A stretch of DNA of 64,000 nucleotides from Marinobacter pelagius (lineage in GTDB: Bacteria; Pseudomonadota; Gammaproteobacteria; Pseudomonadales; Oleiphilaceae), in the NCBI RefSeq assembly GCF_003315345.1, contig NZ_QNRO01000004.1:1-64000 (forward strand), given 5' to 3'. A program made the translations under genes and the position numbers. Shown here in pieces: positions 17,971-26,280 of the stretch (positions within the stretch are counted from its first letter, which is position 1; the number at the start of each line of letters is the position of its first letter). A model generated the notes under the pieces. It was not told the origin of the DNA. It saw only the letters and a program-made list of their open reading frames with translations, and did no database searches.

Positions 17971-19890
17971 ATGCAAACAAAAATAAAAGGCCTGAGCCTC
18001 TGGTGTGCCGCCCTCACGGGCGCCACCGGGCTCACCCTGGCTCCGCTGTCACAGGCTGTTGCAGCAGAAGATGCCAGGATCAACGGCTTCTACGAGAACG
18101 CGACGTACGCACGGGATGGTGTCGGACTGTCAAAGTTCCGCAACACCATTCAGTTGGAGGGAGAAAAACGTTACGGCGACGTGGGCATTTTCAGCAACGT
18201 CTCGGTAAATGCCACGCTTCGCGGCACCTATGACGGTGTCTACGATCTCAACGAAGATGAATACGGCAGTGAGGCCGGCGGCCCCATTCAGCTCCAGGAT
18301 CTGGCACAGGGCTCTGTTCCCCATGGCGGCGGCCTGGTTGTCCCCGGTACCGAGCTGGGCTTTGACATCACCGAGAACCCCAACGACGGCATGGTGGTCC
18401 TTGGTGAGCACCTGCACGACCAGGACAACGGCGTCGCTTTCGGTGTTCCGGTCCGCCCCTGTGATGTCGACAGCCGCGGCTGTATCGACGACTACCTGGA
18501 CAAGGACGAAGACGAGCTCCGGTTCCAGGAATTCAACGACCATCTGGATTTCATCCGGGAACTCTATGTCGATTTCGACCTGAACTTCGACAGCGGTAAC
18601 GTACTGAGTACCCGGCTGGGTAAACAGCAGGTGATCTGGGGCCGGACGGACCTGTTCCGGGTGCTGGATGTGATCAACCCCGTGGATTATTCCCGCAACA
18701 ACATCTATGACGAGCTGGAAGACATCCGGATTCCCATGTGGATCCTGAAAACGGACTACCGCATGGGCCCGACCAAAGTCTTCGACGGCCTAACCTTTGA
18801 CGACCTCAACTTCCAGGTGGTGTGGAACTTCGATGAGTTCCGTCCCCACGACATCGGCCAGTGTGGCCAACCTAATGTCATTCTCGATGCCGGCTGTTTC
18901 TTCCGTGGCATGAACAACCTCTGGGAGAATGGTGGCACGGTAGCCAACTTTGCCGGCGCTACCCCGGACGGCGGTCTCGCAACCGACTTCGGCCCGGGCC
19001 AGATCGGCATCCGCCAGGCCAACCTGCCCAGCTGGAAACTGTCCAATACCCAGCTTGGCCTGAAGATGGAAGGTGTCTATGGCGACCTGGGCTTCTCTCT
19101 GAACGCCCTGACCTACCGCTCCCAGCTGCCATCGCTGCGCGGAGGGATTCCAGCTGAGAATGCCTTCACCAGCGAGACAGGTGTCTGGCCCTCTCTGATC
19201 GCATTCGACATCCATTTCCCCCGGGTCAACCTGGTGGGCGGCTCCCTGGATTACTATTCCCAGGGCATCGATACCGTATTCCGGTTCGAGACCGCCTATA
19301 CCTCCGGTGAGGAATTCGCCAATACCCTGCGGGAAAGGCTCTATTCCGAATCCGACGTGCTTCGCTACGTCGTCGGTGCGGACAAGAACATCTTTATCCC
19401 TTTCCTGAACGAGAACCAGTCGTTCCTGTTCTCTGGCCAGATATTCGGTCAACACATTCTTGATCACGAGCGTGAGCAGAGAACCTATGGTGAAGCGGGT
19501 ATTCCCGACTGGGAGCACAACTGGATTGGTACCCTGCTGATTCAGGGCTTCTACATGAACAACCGGCTGATTCCGAAACTAATCACCGCCCATGATTTCC
19601 GCGCTCAGGCCACCACCCTTGCCCCAAGCGTCGACTGGATTGTCACCGACAATTTCAAGGTCACCGCTGGTGCCAACATAAAAGTGGGTGATGGCGCCCG
19701 GAAATTCGACGACTGCCGCTCCTGTAACCCCTGGGATCCGTTCACCCAGACTCCCGGTGTCGTGGATCACCAGCCGGGTGAGTCCGCAGGCCTGTCCGGC
19801 TATGAACCACTTGGCCGTTTCAAATCCGGACCAATCGGCATGGCCCAGGAAGAAGACGAAGTCCAGCTGACCGTTCGCTACAGCTTCTGA
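17971..19890 (+). CDS. DUF1302 family outer-envelope protein
   Basis: Protein of 639 residues with a Sec signal peptide (cleavage near SQAVAAEDA, residue 30). Its body is rich in amphipathic beta segments and aromatic residues and ends in the outer-membrane-like RYSF. It fits DUF1302, a family found beside DUF1329 and MMPL genes in hydrocarbon- and steroid-degrading proteobacteria. A beta-barrel or porin-like role is inference from the pattern. The SD GAGG precedes the ATG by 8 bases. The 39-base spacer from the exporter gene shows no promoter. Confidence 0.82.
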   Translation: MQTKIKGLSLWCAALTGATGLTLAPLSQAVAAEDARINGFYENATYARDGVGLSKFRNTIQLEGEKRYGDVGIFSNVSVNATLRGTYDGVYDLNEDEYGSEAGGPIQLQDLAQGSVPHGGGLVVPGTELGFDITENPNDGMVVLGEHLHDQDNGVAFGVPVRPCDVDSRGCIDDYLDKDEDELRFQEFNDHLDFIRELYVDFDLNFDSGNVLSTRLGKQQVIWGRTDLFRVLDVINPVDYSRNNIYDELEDIRIPMWILKTDYRMGPTKVFDGLTFDDLNFQVVWNFDEFRPHDIGQCGQPNVILDAGCFFRGMNNLWENGGTVANFAGATPDGGLATDFGPGQIGIRQANLPSWKLSNTQLGLKMEGVYGDLGFSLNALTYRSQLPSLRGGIPAENAFTSETGVWPSLIAFDIHFPRVNLVGGSLDYYSQGIDTVFRFETAYTSGEEFANTLRERLYSESDVLRYVVGADKNIFIPFLNENQSFLFSGQIFGQHILDHEREQRTYGEAGIPDWEHNWIGTLLIQGFYMNNRLIPKLITAHDFRAQATTLAPSVDWIVTDNFKVTAGANIKVGDGARKFDDCRSCNPWDPFTQTPGVVDHQPGESAGLSGYEPLGRFKSGPIGMAQEEDEVQLTVRYSF

Positions 19891-19904
19891 TAACGAGGTA
19901 AAAC

Positions 19905-21233
19905 ATGAAACTCAACAAATTGAATACACTGACCCGTATACTCATCGCAGGCTGCACGGCCGGCCTTATGGCCACCTCAGCCCTGGCCGACGAAGCGGTA
20001 ATCACCGAATCTTTCTACCCATACAAGACCGAAACGCCTCAATTTGAGGGCCTTCAACCCGGCATGGTAATCAACCAGGACAACGTTACCCAGTTCAAAG
20101 AGATTATCGACCCCGCCTTCTACCGTTTTATCGAGCAGGGCTGGACCACAATCACGGTCGGCAAGACGACATCTTTCGACCTTCACCCGAATTACGTCGA
20201 AGCCACCCGGGTCTCCCTGGGCAAGGTTTCACTGGGCGAGCAGGTAGGTGAAATCAACGGCTGGCAGGCTGGGCGTCCGTTCCCGCAAGAGCCTAGCGCC
20301 GACGACCCCCGCGCCGGCGAAAAATTGGCCTGGAACTACAAGTACGGTTACAACTGGGGTGACAGCGCCGCCATTTACCCGTTCTACTGGAAGTACCGGG
20401 ACATGGAATCCGGCGATGTGGAGCGGACCATCAAGTTCAACTTCCACTTCCTGAACTACAAGGGCCGGGTGAACCAGGAGCCGACTCCGGAAATCACGCC
20501 GAATCCGTCCGACCTGTTCCGCGCCATCTACGTTCAGGTACTGGACCCGGCAGACGTACGGGATACCCAGCTTCTGATTCACCGGGCCGCAGACGATCTG
20601 AAGCGTGACAACTCCTGGCTGTATCTGGGCTTCCAGCGCCGGGTCCGCCGTCTGGCCACCGGCCAGGTCACCGATGCCTTCCTCGGATCGGACCTGATGA
20701 TCGAGGACTTCGAGGGCTATAACGGCCGCATCTCGGACATGAACTGGACCTACAAGGGCACCCGGTACATGCTGATGCCCTTCTACAACCACAATGAGCT
20801 GACCCTGGACAGCGAAACCCATCAGGATGATGACGGCTACCAGGTCGTGGCCTTCAGTGGTAAGGGCGGCTGCTTCCCGAACATCACCTGGCAGTTGCGC
20901 AAGGTGTACGAAGTGGAATCCGTGCCAGTCGACGAAAGCCACCCGCTGTCAAAGCGTGTGCACTTCATGGATGCACAGACCTTCACCATCCCGCGCACGG
21001 TGTCCTATGACCGCAAGGGCAGCCTGTGGAAGACCTTCACCATTGGCCAGGCTCACCCGGATCACCATCTGCCCAAGAACAAGGGCAGCGGCGTGTCCAT
21101 TGACGACAGCTTCAGCATGATCGATGTGCAAGCCAGTCACTGCACCACCGGCCAGTTCAAGGGCCAGGTCGATCCGGAGCTGACGCCGACCAATATGTTC
21201 AACGTGCAGTACCTTCGCGCCGCCGGCACCTGA
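19905..21233 (+). CDS. DUF1329 family periplasmic/outer-membrane protein
   Basis: Exported protein of 442 residues with a signal peptide (ATSALADEA, cleavage near residue 28) and a body typical of DUF1329. That family is structurally related to LolB/outer-membrane-lipoprotein-sorting folds and is almost always paired with DUF1302. It follows DUF1302 by 14 bases with a GAGGT ribosome-binding site and is the last gene before a strong terminator. A hydrophobe or lipid carrier between the exporter and the outer membrane would fit the fold but is unproven. Confidence 0.83.
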   Translation: MKLNKLNTLTRILIAGCTAGLMATSALADEAVITESFYPYKTETPQFEGLQPGMVINQDNVTQFKEIIDPAFYRFIEQGWTTITVGKTTSFDLHPNYVEATRVSLGKVSLGEQVGEINGWQAGRPFPQEPSADDPRAGEKLAWNYKYGYNWGDSAAIYPFYWKYRDMESGDVERTIKFNFHFLNYKGRVNQEPTPEITPNPSDLFRAIYVQVLDPADVRDTQLLIHRAADDLKRDNSWLYLGFQRRVRRLATGQVTDAFLGSDLMIEDFEGYNGRISDMNWTYKGTRYMLMPFYNHNELTLDSETHQDDDGYQVVAFSGKGGCFPNITWQLRKVYEVESVPVDESHPLSKRVHFMDAQTFTIPRTVSYDRKGSLWKTFTIGQAHPDHHLPKNKGSGVSIDDSFSMIDVQASHCTTGQFKGQVDPELTPTNMFNVQYLRAAGT

Positions 21234-21260
21234 TCTGCAATTCATTGTTGCTCCTCTATT

Positions 21261-21287
21261 GGGCCCGCTTTTGCGGGCCCCTTTTTT
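21261..21287 (+). terminator. Rho-independent terminator of the envelope operon
   Basis: GGGCCCGC-TTTT-GCGGGCCC stem followed by CTTTTTT, 27 bases after the DUF1329 stop. Its strength defines the end of the sigma-54 operon; the next gene is probably expressed separately or by read-through. Confidence 0.92.
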
Positions 21288-21307
21288 GGATCATGAGGAA
21301 GAAGACC

Positions 21308-21907
21308 ATGTCATTAACCGAAAACACATCAAACGCAATAGATCAGAGCCGGGAGCCGCTCACGGTCGTTGTGTCTCGAAGGGTGAGAAAAGGAGAACAG
21401 CGCGCATTCGAGCAGCTCAGCAGCCAGATGACCGAACGGGCAGCGAATTTCCCGGGCTACCTGGGGGCTACCATGTTCCGGCCATCCTCCCCGGACGATC
21501 CCGAGTACCGCATTGTCTTCAAGTTCCGCGACCGGGAGACGCTGACCGCCTGGGAAGAATCAGAGGAACGGGCCGAACTGCTGGAACAGATCGAAAGCCT
21601 GCTGGTGCAACCCAGCGAACGTGAAGTCACCTCCGGGATCGTCACCTGGTTCACCCTGCCTGGACAGAATCCTGTGAAACCACCACCCAAATGGAAGATG
21701 ACCATCGTCAGCTGGCTGGCGCTTTATCCGGCGGTAACCCTAGTTTTCGTATTGTTCGGAGACATTCTGGCGCAAATACCCTTATTGCTCAGAACCATGG
21801 CCGTGACCATCGTGGTCATGCTGCTGATGAGTTATGTGCTGATGCCGAGAATGACAAAATGGTTCAGGTTCTGGCTGTTCCCGGATCGAAAAGGAAACAG
21901 CCGTTGA
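21308..21907 (+). CDS. Membrane-anchored antibiotic-biosynthesis-monooxygenase (ABM) domain protein
   Basis: Protein of 199 residues with an N-terminal ABM ferredoxin-like domain (about residues 15-110: VVVSRRVRKGEQRAFE, NFPGYLGATMFRP, YRIVFKFRDRETLTAW). Two C-terminal transmembrane helices follow (about 130-185), ending in RFWLFPDRK. Such ABM-TM proteins are widespread and uncharacterised; quinone or haem handling has been seen for soluble ABM proteins but cannot be assigned here. The start at 21308 is favoured by GAGGAA 9 bases upstream, over an in-frame ATG five codons earlier. It lies just past the terminator and converges on the cytochrome gene. Confidence 0.75.
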   Translation: MSLTENTSNAIDQSREPLTVVVSRRVRKGEQRAFEQLSSQMTERAANFPGYLGATMFRPSSPDDPEYRIVFKFRDRETLTAWEESEERAELLEQIESLLVQPSEREVTSGIVTWFTLPGQNPVKPPPKWKMTIVSWLALYPAVTLVFVLFGDILAQIPLLLRTMAVTIVVMLLMSYVLMPRMTKWFRFWLFPDRKGNSR

Positions 21908-21927
21908 TTCGTTGTTGGCGTGGTCAG

Positions 21928-24006
21928 TCACAGGTGTTTCATCAACGCCTTGAGCTGTGGATTCTCCGGAAATCGCTCCAGAAGTGCCCTGGTCGCCTTG
22001 CGGGCCTCGTCCCGCTTTTGGAGCTGAAACAAAGCCACCGCATAGCGATAACCAAACAGCCACTGATCAGGCGCCAGTGATGTGGCCCGTTCCAGATCCT
22101 CCAAAGCTTTGCTGTAGTCTTTCAACTTCAGGTTGATCAAACCACGCAAGTGAATGAGGCTGGCATCGTCCGGAGTTTGCTCCAGGGTACGGTTGATGGC
22201 ATCGATGGCTTCCAGATTGCGACCGCCGGATCTCAGGATATCAGTCAACAGAATGGTGGCAGGTGCATAGCCCGAATCCTTGTTCAGGGCCTTTTCCAAT
22301 TCTCTTTCAGCCTTGTAAACGAAATCACGGGCCAAAAGATAACGGGCTTTCAGCACAAGTCCCGAAGGCAGGTCAGACTGCATCTTCAGGAAGTGTTCAT
22401 ACTCCCCCCGAACCTTCTCCCATTGAACGGAGTCCAGTTCAACTCCAAGCCAGGTCAGAGACTCGAAAGCGGCAATCCTTACCGCCAGCGATGAGTCGAT
22501 CAGCCCGGTTTCACCAAGCTTCCCAGCATAATCAGCTGAACCATACCGGAGTACCCGAAACGCGCTTTCCCGAATAACCGCTTCATCGCTGGCCGATAGG
22601 CTCGCGACCAGGGAAGGCTGTTCCTGAGCCAGCCATTGTCCCTGCTGCTCCAATAGCGTGGCTCGGCGTAGCGCAGGTGCATTGGGATTCCGCAGGTATT
22701 CCATCAGGCCTGAAGGTGGACGCTGCTGAACCTTATACCAGGTCTCCCGCTCATAAAGTTGCGGGAACCAGCCATCAACTTCAGCGATCGACCAGTCCCG
22801 GTTCTTGTCGGTGTGGCAGCCCAAGCATACATCGGGGCTGCCGCTGGCATTCGAGATGTCCGGGCGTGGCACCATAAAACTGTGTTCGCGCCGGGCATCA
22901 ATCTTCATGAACGTGCTTTCGGGCATATGGCAGTTTACGCACTGCGCCCCGTCGCTGCTTTCGGGGTGGTGGTGATGTTCGGAAGTATCGAAATCAGCGG
23001 CGTTATGGCATTGGGTACAGACAGCATTGCCTTGCGCCTTGAGCTTGCCGGTATGGGGATTGTGGCAATCGCTGCAGACCACCCCGGCCCTGAACATCTT
23101 GCTCTGCTCGAAGGAGCCCAGAACAAAGACCTCTTCCCGAACCCGGCCATCGGAATAGTAAAGCGGCTGATCCAGACGGGTCAGACTGAACTGATCATGG
23201 ACCAGGCCACCGCCCTGATCGGTCAGGCTGGTCCGCAGTGAATGGCAACGACCGCAGCTTGCCACCTGATTCGGGCTGGATTCCCGGCCCTGATGTCTGG
23301 GCGGCTGTTTACCCTGACTGACCAGCCACCCCCCCATGGCGGCAAGCTCGATACCCGGGGCCAGAGACTCTCCTTCAAGGGCTGCCTGCACATGCTCTTC
23401 CGCGCTCTCATGGCAAGCCGCACAACCGACGGAAACCTGTTGCCAGCGAGTGTCATAGCTGTCCGATTCTGCATCGTAGTTGCGCTTCAGCCCGGTGGAA
23501 TGGCAATCCGCACATTGATTGTTCCAGTTCTGGTAAACACCGGTCCAATGCAGCGCATCGCCGGGATGATTCTGATCCGGGACATCCAACCGGAACCAGC
23601 GCCGCCCGCCTTCGGACTCCGGTCTAGTATCCCAGGCAATATTGAAGGCCTGCAGACGGCCACTACCGACAGCAATCAGATACTGCTGAAGCGGGTAAAC
23701 GCCAAAGGTGTATCTGACCTGCCACTCCCGGGTGTTTCCGCCTTCGTTCACACGGATAACAAACCCGTCGTCTTCACGTCGGAAGCTTGCCTGGACATCG
23801 CTGTCTGCATAACGGCCATTTGAAAAGTTCCCCGCCACCGTGTCCGGGGTGGCCGGTGCCATTGCTACGGCATGCTGGGAACGGGACCACTGGCGCACCT
23901 CGGAAGCATGACAGCCGGCGCAGCCGGAGACATCGGCGAGGGCGACCTCCGTGCTGGCCAGTAATAGCGCAAAGCTTGCAAAAGCGCTCAGAAAATAGTT
24001 GACCAT
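21928..24006 (-). CDS. Octahaem cytochrome c with C-terminal TPR domain
   Basis: Exported protein of 692 residues (signal peptide ending near VALADVSG). It has eight CxxCH haem motifs: CAGCH, CADCH, CAACH, CGRCH, CSDCH, CTQCH, CVNCH and CLGCH, within the first two thirds. An HEAT-like stretch and a TPR array (residues about 560-690, for example ALEDLERATSLAPDQWLFGYR) close the protein. This resembles the cytochrome c554/NrfA-superfamily multihaem proteins fused to TPR repeats. The start at the ATG (24006) is preferred over a TTG three codons upstream. The electron partner is unknown; no quinol oxidase or reductase lies alongside. It is divergent from the AraC regulator. Confidence 0.85.
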   Translation of the reverse strand: MVNYFLSAFASFALLLASTEVALADVSGCAGCHASEVRQWSRSQHAVAMAPATPDTVAGNFSNGRYADSDVQASFRREDDGFVIRVNEGGNTREWQVRYTFGVYPLQQYLIAVGSGRLQAFNIAWDTRPESEGGRRWFRLDVPDQNHPGDALHWTGVYQNWNNQCADCHSTGLKRNYDAESDSYDTRWQQVSVGCAACHESAEEHVQAALEGESLAPGIELAAMGGWLVSQGKQPPRHQGRESSPNQVASCGRCHSLRTSLTDQGGGLVHDQFSLTRLDQPLYYSDGRVREEVFVLGSFEQSKMFRAGVVCSDCHNPHTGKLKAQGNAVCTQCHNAADFDTSEHHHHPESSDGAQCVNCHMPESTFMKIDARREHSFMVPRPDISNASGSPDVCLGCHTDKNRDWSIAEVDGWFPQLYERETWYKVQQRPPSGLMEYLRNPNAPALRRATLLEQQGQWLAQEQPSLVASLSASDEAVIRESAFRVLRYGSADYAGKLGETGLIDSSLAVRIAAFESLTWLGVELDSVQWEKVRGEYEHFLKMQSDLPSGLVLKARYLLARDFVYKAERELEKALNKDSGYAPATILLTDILRSGGRNLEAIDAINRTLEQTPDDASLIHLRGLINLKLKDYSKALEDLERATSLAPDQWLFGYRYAVALFQLQKRDEARKATRALLERFPENPQLKALMKHL

Positions 24007-24130
24007 ATCATTCAATTCCGAGCCATAATTCCAGAAAATTGACCAGATCGTAAAGCCGGTATCGCTCTGTCAGCTGGTGAATGTGTTCTCACTGTTTTAC
24101 CTGCAAGACCCGGCCCGGTTTTAAACGGTA

Positions 24131-24146
24131 TGGCCTGGCAATTGCT
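24131..24146 (+). promoter_or_regulatory. Possible sigma-54-like promoter before the AraC gene
   Basis: TGGCCT-N5-TTGCT has the invariant GG and GC at RpoN spacing but deviates at two positions of the -24 element. It lies 63 bases before the regulator start in the 202-base divergent region. Weak support. Confidence 0.3.
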
Positions 24147-24208
24147 TATTTTTATCTAGGCACAGGAAGCTTACTCCTGGCAATGCTGACAACAATAACG
24201 ATGCTGCC

Positions 24209-25174
24209 ATGAATCAACACAACGTTCCGTTTCTCAACAATGTCGGTGTGCAATCGCCTGATTTTGAGGAGGCCCGGCATTTTATCAATTCCCGGATTGA
24301 CGACCGGGATGTCTCCCCGATTTCCTCAGGCGGCCACAGCAAGAATATCCTGACCTGGCAACCTCTTGACCGTTCCACTCTGTTCGGCGCTCGCTGGTCG
24401 GAAAAGGTGCACATCCAGTCCGAACCTCAAACCACCTTTCATGCCATTCTGGTGCTGGCGGGCTGCATACACTGCAAAGCCAGTAAAACGGACATCACAG
24501 CCGGTGGGCTTCTGCTGATCGCCCCGGGGCAACGGGCGGACCTGATCTGGGAAAAATCCACCCGTTCGGTGGTGATCAACCTGTCCCGTCAGGCACTTGT
24601 GGAGCATCTTGGCATTCCTTGTCTGGAAGTGCTGGGCAAAACCTCCGCCGTGCTGACCCCGGATGACCAGGATGCCCGCCTGATCCGCCAGGGCATTGAA
24701 TGCATCGCGCAGCAACACGAAATTTGTCAGGGAAACCTGGATCCCTCCCTTCAGAAACAATGGCAGAGCCTGTTACTGACGCATTTCTCGAACCGGATCC
24801 TGCAGGCATCCCGAATCAGCCCGACGATTCTGCCAGCCAGGGTGCGACTGGCGACCGAATGGATACAGGCCCATCTCCGGGAGCCCATCTCCGTGGCTGA
24901 TCTGTTGCAGGTGTCCGGCAGCAATCGGCGCTCGCTGGAATCCGGGTTCCGCACCTACCTCAACACCACACCGGCAAAATACATTCTGTGCCACAAGCTC
25001 AAAGGGGTTCGGGATCTGTTGCGTTCCAATGCTGACATCAGCGTGGGAGATGCAGCCTTTGCTTTCGGCTTTCAGCACCTGAGCCACTTTACCCGACACT
25101 ATCAGGAGGCGTTTGGGGAGCTTCCGTCTGAAACCATTCGCCAACGACGGAAAAGCCGGGTTATCTTCCAATAA
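24209..25174 (+). CDS. AraC-family transcriptional regulator
   Basis: Protein of 321 residues. The N-terminal half (about 1-200) resembles the AraC-type cupin/ligand-binding regions of the AraC_binding_2 group (DITAGGLLLIAPGQRADLIW). The C-terminal half has the double helix-turn-helix: PISVADLLQVSGSNRRSLES and ISVGDAAFAFGFQHLSHFTR followed by YQEAFGELPSETIRQRR. It is divergent from the octahaem cytochrome and convergent with the porin-sulfatase pair, so either may be its target. The effector is unknown. Confidence 0.88.
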   Translation: MNQHNVPFLNNVGVQSPDFEEARHFINSRIDDRDVSPISSGGHSKNILTWQPLDRSTLFGARWSEKVHIQSEPQTTFHAILVLAGCIHCKASKTDITAGGLLLIAPGQRADLIWEKSTRSVVINLSRQALVEHLGIPCLEVLGKTSAVLTPDDQDARLIRQGIECIAQQHEICQGNLDPSLQKQWQSLLLTHFSNRILQASRISPTILPARVRLATEWIQAHLREPISVADLLQVSGSNRRSLESGFRTYLNTTPAKYILCHKLKGVRDLLRSNADISVGDAAFAFGFQHLSHFTRHYQEAFGELPSETIRQRRKSRVIFQ

Positions 25175-25178
25175 AAAG

Positions 25179-25206
25179 GCCCGGTCTCAGGCAAGCTGAG
25201 CCGGGC
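25179..25206 (-). terminator. Terminator downstream of the porin gene
   Basis: GCCCGG-CTCAGC stem with GCAA-type loop; on the minus strand it is followed by TTTTTAT. It lies 15 bases past the porin stop and, on the plus strand, just after the AraC stop, so it may act for both. Confidence 0.85.
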
Positions 25207-25221
25207 AAGACGCTTTCAGAG

Positions 25222-26250
25222 TCAGAATCTTACGTTAAAGCCTACGGCGTAGTTGGTGTCCACGACTTTCACGCCCTGGACTACTGCCGGCTCATCATAC
25301 TGGCCCGTTTCCGCCCAGACCTTCACCGCCGGGGTGATCCTCTGCTCGACTTTCAGGGTGTACACCGAGTTATCGGCCGCATCGTAATCATGGTTCTTTT
25401 CCTTGAATCCCAGTGCGATGCCGGCGCCATTATCCGCCTGGTAATAGGCTGAAACACCATAGGCGTCATAATCCGCCTTGCCCTCAGGGTCGAGGGGATA
25501 GGGCGCGTTACGATTATTCTCCCAGGTCGCCCCGAGCGTGAGCCCGCCGATCTTGTAGCTGGCGCCCGCCGCAGTAATCAGATAATCATCTGTGGCAAAC
25601 GGCGGCAGCTGATTCTGCATCAGTAGCGTGGTCCCGATGGCCACACCCAGGTTGCCGTTTCTGTGCACCAGCCGCATCGAGCGGCCATCAACATTCTCAT
25701 CGTTACTGTCGTTCAGGGTAATCGCCGCCACCACAAGTTTGGTGTTCAGGAACCAGGGGGTGTGATAGGCGAAGGTGCCCGAGGTCCGGTCCGGCTGGGC
25801 AAAGATGCCATCCGGGTTCAGATCGGCGTGGGATTCGTTGTATTCGTAATGATTGATCGGGCCATAGATATCTCGCCACTGGCCACTGGTGCCGCGCGGC
25901 GCCACCACAAACATACCGTACCGGGTGGGCAACCAGAACTTGGCCTCTTTCACGTGGATATCGGCTTCACCATCACGCCCGGTCGACGGATCGTCAGCGC
26001 TGTTGGCAGCGCCGGCCAGATCCACCTCGACGGCATAGTTGAGGTTGAGTTTTTCTTCCAGAGCGACCTTGCCCTGCAGTCCGAGTTCTATTTCAAAGGC
26101 ATCCGCCTCCGCATCCTCGCCCTCGACTTTCAGCGCCCCGGCACTCAGGAAGCCATAGAAGTCGGGTTGGTCCAGCTCGACCGCCAGCGCCGGCGTTGCG
26201 ACTGCTGCGGAAACCGCAGCAGCCAGAAAAGTTTTGATCAGTTTCATCAT
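25222..26250 (-). CDS. Outer-membrane porin
   Basis: Protein of 342 residues with a signal peptide (AATPALAVELDQ, cleavage near residue 23), alternating beta strands and a C-terminal Phe (YAVGFNVRF), as in OmpA/OmpC-type trimeric porins of Gammaproteobacteria. An AGGAG site precedes two adjacent ATGs (26250 and 26247); either could be used. It follows the arylsulfatase gene by 30 bases on the same strand, suggesting uptake of a small anionic or sulfated compound, which is inference from context. Confidence 0.85.
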   Translation of the reverse strand: MMKLIKTFLAAAVSAAVATPALAVELDQPDFYGFLSAGALKVEGEDAEADAFEIELGLQGKVALEEKLNLNYAVEVDLAGAANSADDPSTGRDGEADIHVKEAKFWLPTRYGMFVVAPRGTSGQWRDIYGPINHYEYNESHADLNPDGIFAQPDRTSGTFAYHTPWFLNTKLVVAAITLNDSNDENVDGRSMRLVHRNGNLGVAIGTTLLMQNQLPPFATDDYLITAAGASYKIGGLTLGATWENNRNAPYPLDPEGKADYDAYGVSAYYQADNGAGIALGFKEKNHDYDAADNSVYTLKVEQRITPAVKVWAETGQYDEPAVVQGVKVVDTNYAVGFNVRF

Positions 26251-26280
26251 CGATCTCCTGCCTGGAAAGTTGGTTTTGAC

